A DNA stretch of 5,568 bases from an uncultured Allomuricauda sp. GTDB lineage: Bacteria; Bacteroidota; Bacteroidia; Flavobacteriales; Flavobacteriaceae. Position 1 is the stretch's first letter. Every line of letters starts with the position of its first letter. A model generated the notes under the pieces. The model was given only the letters and a program-made list of their open reading frames with translations, was not told the DNA's origin and did no database searches. The stretch spans positions 1 through 5,568 of the forward strand of contig CALDPL010000147.1 in the NCBI GenBank assembly GCA_937911965.1. The letters are read 5' to 3'. Positions 1 through 5,131 of this stretch are shown here, piece after piece. The translations under genes and the position numbers were made by a program.

Positions 1-181
1 GGATGGTGTGGATTTTTAGCGCATAGGCTGAATAAGGATCAAACCTTTTTCCGTTATCCGAATAAAAAAGGATTTCGGAATTATCATTCGGGTCCCTTAT
101 CCCCTCCCATATCTTTTCCACGAAGTGGGTAGGGCCCCCGCCCATTCTGTCGGGCCAAGTTGTCGAAAATCCTAGTGTCAT
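1..181 (-). CDS. Conserved small phage protein, 5' part only (runs off the left edge)
   Basis: The frame opens with ATG at 181-179 and stays open for 60 codons to the window edge, so the C-terminus is missing. The start shares an ATGA with the stop of the zinc-ribbon gene, the same arrangement used twice more in this cluster, which argues strongly that it is a real gene. The visible protein begins MTLGFSTTWPDRMGGGPTHF and reaches an ALKIHTI segment at about residues 54-60. From memory this resembles a small phage protein family that starts with a 'GFSTxxP..PT.FxEKI' block and carries a 'KIHTIR' segment, a pattern reminiscent of ASCH-fold (RNA-binding-like) proteins. That fold assignment is an inference; the distinguishing residues would lie beyond the edge. 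It is the last gene of the small-protein block visible here and is probably translated by coupling to the gene before it. No membrane segment or signal peptide is seen. Confidence 0.82.
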   Translation of the reverse strand, partial: MTLGFSTTWPDRMGGGPTHFVEKIWEGIRDPNDNSEILFYSDNGKRFDPYSAYALKIHTI

Positions 182-396
182 TGCTTTTTGGTTTTAATTA
201 TCAAATTATCATCCTGGTCGAACTCGTGGCAATTGGGACAGTAGTTCTCTGCCTCTTCACGGTGCCAACCATCTTCTGTTGCTTCCTCTATGGCATCTTG
301 ACTATCTCCCCAATAAGCAAATCCCGAATGCTCGTTGATGTAGATTTCAGCGCATCCGTCACATTTGATTCCGTACAAAGTTTCCTCGATTATCAT
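178..396 (-). CDS. Small zinc-ribbon protein (72 residues)
   Basis: The protein has two CxxC knuckles, C12-x2-C15 (KCDGC) near the N-terminus and C53-x2-C56 (YCPNC) near the C-terminus. Together they would bind one Zn2+ as a treble-clef or zinc-ribbon fold. Between them is an aromatic and acidic stretch with FAYWG, a DAIEEA helix and a DGWHREE segment. Small phage proteins with this plan (CxxC, a loop, 'GW', then CPxC) are common, and their function is generally unknown. I chose ATG 396 because it forms ATGA with the preceding gene's stop and has an A-rich leader. An in-frame start at 495 would add 33 basic residues lying entirely over the preceding gene. The 3' end overlaps the next start in another ATGA, so three consecutive genes look translationally coupled. 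No DNA-binding helix is evident; a role in binding nucleic acid or protein is only a guess. Confidence 0.85.
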   Translation of the reverse strand: MIIEETLYGIKCDGCAEIYINEHSGFAYWGDSQDAIEEATEDGWHREEAENYCPNCHEFDQDDNLIIKTKKQ

Positions 397-704
397 TGCT
401 CTATTTCTATTTGGTTTACGGCCTTGTGGCCTGTTTGATTTTTTCCCCTTTCTTTTAGCATGGCATCGGCTAATATGTATGAAGACTTGGCCCATCGTCC
501 CAATAGTTCGTAATCATCCTTGACCTTGATATGGCTCCAACTTCTTCCCATAAAGCCCTGCATAGCCTTGGCGGCAAAGTAGTCCCTAAGATCAATACCT
601 TCATGTAACTTATGAGGATATTGGTTTATAAAGCTTGATTCTGCCCCTCTCATTGGGTCCGGGAATACTTTTGGATTCTCTGGTTTATTGTTTTTTAGTT
701 CCAT
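393..704 (-). CDS. Conserved phage hypothetical protein with RDYFAAKAMQG motif (103 residues)
   Basis: The core is a GIDLRDYFAAKAMQGFM segment at residues 36-52, followed by YELLGRWAKSSYILADAMLKER at about 65-86. This pairing of an 'RDYFAAxAMQ' helix with an 'AYxxADAMLxxR' helix recurs in short proteins of many tailed phages and prophages, where I know it only as an unassigned conserved protein. It looks soluble and mostly helical, with a charged Asn/Lys/Pro-rich N-terminus and a polar tail. ATG 704 follows the stop of the Cys-containing mini-gene by 18 bases and has an A-rich leader (GTAAATCAGAAATA). Its TGA stop shares ATGA with the zinc-ribbon start. The gene sits in the small-protein part of the operon downstream of the replication genes. 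No catalytic motif is visible and I do not assign a function. Confidence 0.88.
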   Translation of the reverse strand: MELKNNKPENPKVFPDPMRGAESSFINQYPHKLHEGIDLRDYFAAKAMQGFMGRSWSHIKVKDDYELLGRWAKSSYILADAMLKERGKNQTGHKAVNQIEIEQ

Positions 705-722
705 TATTTCTGATTTACTTAG

Positions 723-860
723 TTAATATTCAAACTCAAATTCCAGCTGCACGGGCTTGGGCCGCTCTATCATCCATCCGAGGGAGCGGCATAGCCACCA
801 ATCGCCCTGGATTTTCTTTTTGATGTGGCATTTGCAAAGGTCCGGGTAGTGGTGGTTCAA
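723..860 (-). CDS. Probable 45-residue Cys-containing mini-protein with TTG start
   Basis: This frame is open from the stop at 869-867 to TAA at 725-723 and contains no usable ATG before its cysteines, so TTG at 860-858 is the only plausible start (an ATG at 773 would leave too little protein). Read from TTG, the product begins MNHHYPDLCKCHIKKK, continues QGDWWLCRSLGWMIERPKP and ends VQLEFEFEY. The composition is protein-like: three Cys (C9, C11, C29), a His pair, four Trp, a basic middle and an acidic aromatic tail. That makes it a better candidate than the Arg/Ala-rich ATG reading in the neighbouring frame. It fills the gap between the methyltransferase and the RDYFAA gene and lies just downstream of the promoter-like element. 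The Cys/His residues may bind a metal. It could instead be the 3' remnant of a longer gene that lost its start. Function unknown. Confidence 0.5.
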   Translation of the reverse strand: MNHHYPDLCKCHIKKKIQGDWWLCRSLGWMIERPKPVQLEFEFEY

Positions 861-879
861 ACGGCTTTAAGTTTTTAGT

Positions 880-895
880 TAGGTAAATATACCTA
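880..895. repeat. 6-bp inverted repeat over the promoter-like -7 box (possible operator)
   Basis: TAGGTA and TACCTA form a perfect 6-bp inverted repeat around a 4-base centre (TAGGTAAATATACCTA on the plus strand). It covers the TATATTTA element completely. A short symmetric site in this position is what a dimeric repressor or activator would need, but an AT-rich palindrome of this size can occur by chance, and no regulator gene is visible in the window. Confidence 0.4.
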
Positions 896-915
896 TGTCT
901 TTTTGGTTATGCAAA
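884..915 (-). promoter_or_regulatory. Candidate Bacteroidota-type promoter for the small-protein genes
   Basis: On the minus strand TTTG (915-912) is followed after 20 bases by TATATTTA (891-884). The Bacteroidota primary sigma-factor consensus is TTTG about 19-21 bases upstream of TAnnTTTG. The second box matches at all but the last position (A in place of G). A start site roughly 5-8 bases further on would give a leader of under 25 bases before the TTG start at 860. It lies in the only non-coding gap of more than 40 bases in the window, which supports a role as an internal promoter that re-initiates transcription for the small genes. Confidence 0.4.
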
Positions 916-942
916 CTTTTTAACATAAAAATTAAAAAAGTT
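914..942. other. AT-rich hairpin straddling the methyltransferase stop
   Basis: AACTTTTTAA (914-923) can pair with TTAAAAAAGTT (932-942) apart from one bulged A, across an 8-base loop. The structure starts inside the last codons of the methyltransferase and ends at the TTTG box of the promoter-like element. It is AT-only except for one pair, so it would be weak as an intrinsic terminator. It might modestly protect the upstream mRNA 3' end or attenuate transcription, or simply reflect base composition. Confidence 0.25.
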
Positions 943-1948
943 CTTTTTGTATGTATTTTTCTTTATCAAATCGACTTTCGGATAGTTCAAGGTTTATTTT
1001 TGCCTGTTTGAAATAACTATCCTTAAGTTCGATTCCGATTGCCTTTCTCCCTAGTGATACAGGGCTGTATACTTCACTGCCAACTCCCATAAACGGCGTT
1101 AAAACGACTTCACTCGAATTTGAATACATATCGACCAATCTATCTATAACGTCCAGTTGAAGGGGGTGTACGTGCTTTTCATCATCTTCCTCTTTTGAGT
1201 CCCTAAAAGGTAGAACGTTATCAATCCGGATATCATCCCAAACGCTCGAGGCATATCGCTGCCAAATATAATGTGATAATTTGTTTGTCTTTGGATCCTC
1301 GTGGGTCTGGAATTTCTTGTTGAGGTATTCCCAAAGCTGTGCTTCATTGAAGTGAGACCCGTTAGCATTGTTGTAAGCGGTCAATATATTTGGGATTATG
1401 GGAGTCGAACCGAAATATCTTTTCAATCCATTTGGGTTAGTAACCGGTACTTTATTTTCTCCCTTCTTGGTGAATATCAAAACATAGTCTGGCATGGCCG
1501 TGAAACACTTGGTCATGTCCTCCACAACGAATTTGTGCATCAAACTTTGAACCATAGTTCTCATTCTGACTTTCAACGGTTCCTTCCAAATAGTGATCCG
1601 ATTCCGATATTCAAATCCGTATTTTTCGTGGAGTCTAATTATTTCATGGGGGAAGTCCCAAAGCCTGGAAGTATTATCAAAAACGTCAGCACAATGAACG
1701 GCAGTTATACGTCCTGGTTTTGTGACCCTTGATATTTCCTTTATCAAAAATTCGTATTGATCCAGGAACTGCTCTTTGCTATCACAATTACTCATATCCC
1801 GGTGGTCTGAACTGTAATTATACAGTCCTGCGAATGGTGGTGAGTAAATCGATAGGTCAACGCTCTCTTTTTCAAAAGTTTGAATAACTTCCATGCAATC
1901 AGCATTGTATATTGCATATTTCTCTGTAATTAATTGGTCCTTCACCAT
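932..1948 (-). CDS. Beta-class DNA methyltransferase (N4-cytosine or N6-adenine), phage orphan type
   Basis: The enzyme (338 residues) transfers a methyl group from S-adenosylmethionine to an exocyclic amino group of a DNA base. Motif IV, the catalytic loop, is SPPF at residues 36-39, early in the protein. The motif X-like HPLQLDVIDRLV lies at about 261-272 and the AdoMet-binding motif I, FMGVG, at 286-290, followed by GIEL (305-308). This IV-TRD-X-I order is the beta class, and the central 120-250 region would be target recognition. SPPF/SPPY is commoner in N4-cytosine enzymes than the DPPY of adenine enzymes, so m4C is favoured but not proven. The YSPPFAGLYNYSSD block, VHCADVF, WKEP and SVWDDI segments match from memory a methylase family common in phages. 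ATG 1948 overlaps the helicase stop in ATGGTGA. No partner restriction nuclease is visible. It probably protects phage DNA from host nucleases; an epigenetic role is also possible. Confidence 0.93.
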   Translation of the reverse strand: MVKDQLITEKYAIYNADCMEVIQTFEKESVDLSIYSPPFAGLYNYSSDHRDMSNCDSKEQFLDQYEFLIKEISRVTKPGRITAVHCADVFDNTSRLWDFPHEIIRLHEKYGFEYRNRITIWKEPLKVRMRTMVQSLMHKFVVEDMTKCFTAMPDYVLIFTKKGENKVPVTNPNGLKRYFGSTPIIPNILTAYNNANGSHFNEAQLWEYLNKKFQTHEDPKTNKLSHYIWQRYASSVWDDIRIDNVLPFRDSKEEDDEKHVHPLQLDVIDRLVDMYSNSSEVVLTPFMGVGSEVYSPVSLGRKAIGIELKDSYFKQAKINLELSESRFDKEKYIQKELF

Positions 1949-3309
1949 TTTGGTTTTAGTATTTCTTGATTAAATTCTTTTGTTTTATGTTCAAATGATC
2001 TATTTACATTCAATGTTAAATGTTCGTATAGTTCCATCGCTTTTTGAGTTTTTTGATCGAGGGCCTCGATTACCCTTGTCTGTCCGTCTGATATCACTTT
2101 ATCGCAAGTCACCTCTCTTTTTTGGCCGAATCTCCAAAATCTTCTTATGGCTTGATAATACTGCTCATAACTCCATGTGGGGAAGAAAACGGTATGGTTG
2201 CAATGTTGCCAGTTAAGCCCGAAACCTGTAATTTTAGCCTTGGTTATAAGTCGTTTTATTTCGCCATTCGTGAAGGCTATCAATATTTCTTCTTTTTTAT
2301 CGATGGGTTGGCTGCCTATTATTTCCACGGATTCCCTGTCCATGTTTTTTAATAAAGCACTTTCGTTGTTGGTGTTGCACCAATAGACTGAGGTTTTCCC
2401 GGCTGCCAGCTCCACGGCTTTCTCACATCGTTTTTCCTCGGTCTGCTTTTGCTCATGTCGTACTTCCGACATTGTTTTGGCGATAGGGGTGAACATTTGG
2501 ATTTGACCGTTTACATCGATTAAGGACTGATTCTTTACTGTGTGGGTGTTGCTTTTCAATTCGGGAAGAATGTACCCATTGTTGGAGAATCCCAGGTCAC
2601 TTGGCATTTTCGCCATGATCGACCATTGATTTACCCAAGCAAAGAAATCCTTTTCTGCGTGTGGCTTTAAATAGAACTTCTCTCCTATATTCCGGTTGTT
2701 GCTGTCCACGCTATTTTGATTGTTCTTGAAGAACTTTCCCAGCATATCCATATACCCCATATACCCAAGGGCCTCGCTGCTTGTGCCAAGTTCTATAAAG
2801 TCATTTGGGGAAGGGGTGGCGGTTGAAAGGAATCGATATTTTATCTTCTTTATGAAACTGGTTACTTCCTGTTTTATTTTTCCATCAAAATTTTTTAGGA
2901 TGGAACTTTCATCCAATATAAGGCACTCGAAATCGTTAGGGTCAAAGTAGTGCAATCTTTCGTAATTGCATATCACTATTTTTTTGGAATACTTTCCGTC
3001 CTTTGAAATTTCAATGTCATCTATTCCAATCTTTTCAGCTTCTGAAATAAATTGAAATGACACAGCCAATGGAGTGACTATCAATGCTTTTTTGTTTGTC
3101 TTTTGTATGATGTTCTGGGCAACTGACAGCTGAACCAATGTCTTACCAAGGCCCGTATCAAGGAATATTGCTATCCTCCCCTTTTGCACTGCCTTTTCAA
3201 TCACATGGTTTTGAAAGTCAAAAGCGATATCAGGGAAGTAACTGGCTTTGAATCCAAAGTTTCCTATTGAGTGTTTCTTTGATTCCAGGAATTTATTATA
3301 ATCATTCAT
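1942..3309 (-). CDS. SNF2-type superfamily 2 DNA helicase/translocase
   Basis: This 455-residue protein carries the ATPase motifs of superfamily 2: Walker A DTGLGKT (51-57), motif Ia around LIVTPLAVSF (77-86), motif II DESS (133-136), motif III STATPSP (162-168), motif V TGFGLNW (361-367) and motif VI QAIRRFWRFGQ (386-396). The QxxxRxxRxGQ form of motif VI is the SNF2/Rad54 signature, so it more likely translocates on duplex DNA than separates strands. It has two RecA-like lobes with a short linker and no fused nuclease or methyltransferase. I chose ATG 3309, 31 bases after the primase stop, because an A-rich leader precedes it. A longer frame from ATG 3375 would add 22 residues overlapping the primase end. 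The stop overlaps the methyltransferase start by 7 bases, and phage helicases of this type often sit beside such a methylase, so the two probably act together. The substrate is not known. Confidence 0.92.
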   Translation of the reverse strand: MNDYNKFLESKKHSIGNFGFKASYFPDIAFDFQNHVIEKAVQKGRIAIFLDTGLGKTLVQLSVAQNIIQKTNKKALIVTPLAVSFQFISEAEKIGIDDIEISKDGKYSKKIVICNYERLHYFDPNDFECLILDESSILKNFDGKIKQEVTSFIKKIKYRFLSTATPSPNDFIELGTSSEALGYMGYMDMLGKFFKNNQNSVDSNNRNIGEKFYLKPHAEKDFFAWVNQWSIMAKMPSDLGFSNNGYILPELKSNTHTVKNQSLIDVNGQIQMFTPIAKTMSEVRHEQKQTEEKRCEKAVELAAGKTSVYWCNTNNESALLKNMDRESVEIIGSQPIDKKEEILIAFTNGEIKRLITKAKITGFGLNWQHCNHTVFFPTWSYEQYYQAIRRFWRFGQKREVTCDKVISDGQTRVIEALDQKTQKAMELYEHLTLNVNRSFEHKTKEFNQEILKPKW

Positions 3310-3324
3310 GTTTTTTATTTTTCT
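3310..3324 (-). promoter_or_regulatory. A-rich leader deciding the SNF2 helicase start
   Basis: The 15 bases before ATG 3309 read AGAAAAATAAAAAAC on the minus strand. There is no GGAGG-like site. Bacteroidota genes commonly lack Shine-Dalgarno sites and show A-rich leaders, so this supports ATG 3309 over the upstream ATGs at 3375 and 3369. Confidence 0.4.
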
Positions 3325-3340
3325 GTGTATTCCTAAATTG

Positions 3341-5131
3341 CTAAAAAGGAACCCCGTTATCGATTTCATTATCAACTATATATTCACTGTACGGGTCCAT
3401 TTCTTTAATCTCTCTACCCCCTTCAAATAGGCAATAAGTCGGCTCATTACCGCCCCTTGGATAATACCTCCCGGATGGAAGATGGTAGTCCATTTCAACA
3501 CTATGGCCGATTTTACCCTGAAAGTTCATTTTAGTTTTAAGATTGGTAAATGTGGTGTACCCTTTTCCCCCTTCTATATCGAATATCCTATGAATACAAT
3601 AGCCGTCATGGGTCATGTTCCGAAAATCCGCACTTCCGGAAACATCATAGAGCGTTGGGGCCTTATAAGTCCCATCATCATTCTTTTGCATTTTAGTAGG
3701 GTGGGCCACCAAAATAACAATACAATCATTTCTCCCGGCAAAGTCGGTTAATCTGGAAAGTACTTTTTTAATATTCTGCCTTTCATCACCCCCATCCTTG
3801 AACTCGACTTTGTTAAAGGCATCGATTACGAATATGTCCGCTCCCTTGGTGAATTTGATTTCATTGAATTTATCCATCAGCCATTCCCAATCCGCATAAG
3901 TCCCGGCGTCTGGGGATGTTAAGTATATTTTTTCCTTGGCCCAAATTGAATATCTCAATATTTCTTCCTCGGATATTCTGGGCGTCTTTGGAAATTCCCG
4001 GAAATAGTTCTTTCCGAATGCTTTTTCGACAAAACTGGTCATGTGCAAGGCCATTGGAATGTGTTCCGGAGAAAAAAAAGCCGCTTTCATTCCGTGGTCA
4101 TGTACCAGGTTCATAACATACCATTCGGTGAAGGTGGATTTTCCGTGGCTCGGAATTCCTGAAACTACGGTCAAATGCCCCCGCATGGTAGAAAATATAT
4201 CATTGACCAGTTCAAAGTCCCTATTCTTTGGCTTTATGGTGGGCGGTAAGCCACTTTTATAAAGTTCCAGCATATCAGGGTACAAATCCTCGCTATCGTA
4301 CGTCCCAAGCACCTTAAATGGTTCTGGATTGGAAATACTTTCCTTAAGCACTCCTGAAATTAGATCGTCATTCGCATCCTTGCCCTTGAATGTTATTTTT
4401 TCACAACGCCATTTACCGAGTCTATGGGCTATCTTCTCGGCAACAGATTGGCCCGGTTCGTCGTTGTCTGTGGCAATGTAAAACTTTTCCACCCCCTCAA
4501 GATACTTTTTTGAGTTGGCCCATACATCATCGCTGTCCTGCGCCCCATTGGGCAAGCTGATAACGTTTTTGATTCCTATCTCATACATGGCGGCCACATC
4601 CATTTGGCCCTCGACAATGTAAATTTCTGTTTGGCCTATAGCGGAATTTATGTTATAGAATATTGGTTTACCATTAGCGTCCTGGGTGAAGTACTTTCCT
4701 TTTCCGGTTCTGTATTTTTTATTCACCACCCTATCCAGTTCAAAACTGTTGAAGCAAAGCATTGATACTTCTTTTTTATGGACGTGGTGCCATTTCTTTT
4801 CCATGGTCCAGCCCAAAGCAATGGCTGTAAATTGATTTATTTTTCTTTCCTCTAGCCATTTGACCAAATTATCTGAAAGCTGAGTGTAGTTCTTCCAGTC
4901 CTGTTTTGGTAGTTCAAAAGGATGTTCTTTTTCCGGGCGTTCATCTTTCCGGAAAGTTGACTTCCCACAGTTATGGCAATGGCCGACCCCTTTGGAAATA
5001 TCCACCGATAGGCACGGTTTATTTTTGTTGGCCGATTTACGGTGTTCGGAACAGTCCGGGCATTTGATGTAAATCCTGCCCGTTGTCTTTCCTTTGAAGT
5101 CCAGTATGTCCCAATCGATAAATTCGTTCAT
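3341..5131 (-). CDS. T7 gp4-like DNA primase-helicase (zinc finger, TOPRIM, RecA-type helicase)
   Basis: This replicative enzyme (596 residues; T7 gp4 is 566) would make RNA primers and unwind the fork as a ring hexamer. The primase half has a zinc-binding pair, CPDC (C24, C27) and CHNC (C52, C55), then a TOPRIM domain with VEGQMD (catalytic E174), TDNDEPG (D222, D224) and KDAND (251-255). The helicase half has Walker A GIPSHGKST (325-333), Walker B FVIDA with D437, a VAHP motif (475-478) and a DVSGSADF segment (496-503). The C-terminal tail is acidic and ends VPF, discussed as a finding. I chose ATG 5131 because it overlaps the upstream stop in ATGA and puts the zinc finger at the usual distance. 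The in-frame ATG 5203 would add 24 basic residues over the upstream gene. It is translationally coupled to the organiser gene and probably meets a polymerase encoded elsewhere. It is complete, with all key residues present. Confidence 0.96.
   Translation of the reverse strand: MNEFIDWDILDFKGKTTGRIYIKCPDCSEHRKSANKNKPCLSVDISKGVGHCHNCGKSTFRKDERPEKEHPFELPKQDWKNYTQLSDNLVKWLEERKINQFTAIALGWTMEKKWHHVHKKEVSMLCFNSFELDRVVNKKYRTGKGKYFTQDANGKPIFYNINSAIGQTEIYIVEGQMDVAAMYEIGIKNVISLPNGAQDSDDVWANSKKYLEGVEKFYIATDNDEPGQSVAEKIAHRLGKWRCEKITFKGKDANDDLISGVLKESISNPEPFKVLGTYDSEDLYPDMLELYKSGLPPTIKPKNRDFELVNDIFSTMRGHLTVVSGIPSHGKSTFTEWYVMNLVHDHGMKAAFFSPEHIPMALHMTSFVEKAFGKNYFREFPKTPRISEEEILRYSIWAKEKIYLTSPDAGTYADWEWLMDKFNEIKFTKGADIFVIDAFNKVEFKDGGDERQNIKKVLSRLTDFAGRNDCIVILVAHPTKMQKNDDGTYKAPTLYDVSGSADFRNMTHDGYCIHRIFDIEGGKGYTTFTNLKTKMNFQGKIGHSVEMDYHLPSGRYYPRGGNEPTYCLFEGGREIKEMDPYSEYIVDNEIDNGVPF

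Noticed and set aside
160..438. Plus-strand open frame of 92 codons with hydrophobic product
   Set aside because: It lies antisense over two well-supported minus-strand genes; its membrane-like composition arises from reading the complement of polar codons.
397..495. 33-residue N-terminal extension of the zinc-ribbon protein
   Set aside because: It covers only the out-of-frame 3' end of the RDYFAA gene and is a basic, low-quality sequence; ATG 396 is coupled to the preceding stop.
739..834. ATG-started mini frame beginning MPHQKENPGR
   Set aside because: Arg/Ala-rich, short, and in the wrong frame compared with the Cys/Trp-rich frame through the same DNA, which looks more like a protein.
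1144..1368. Minus-strand open frame of 74 codons in another frame
   Set aside because: Nested within the methyltransferase, with no homology signal; the outer frame carries motif X here.
1301..1732. Plus-strand open frame of 143 codons
   Set aside because: Fully antisense to the methyltransferase, with no recognisable domain. The minus-strand gene has complete motifs.
932..3309. Complete DISARM, BREX or Type I/III restriction system
   Set aside because: Only a helicase and a methyltransferase are present. No nuclease, PglZ, specificity subunit or DUF1998-type gene is visible in the window.
3916..4262. Plus-strand open frames opposite the primase-helicase
   Set aside because: Antisense to the helicase Walker A region and protein-unlike; simple shadows of the coding strand.
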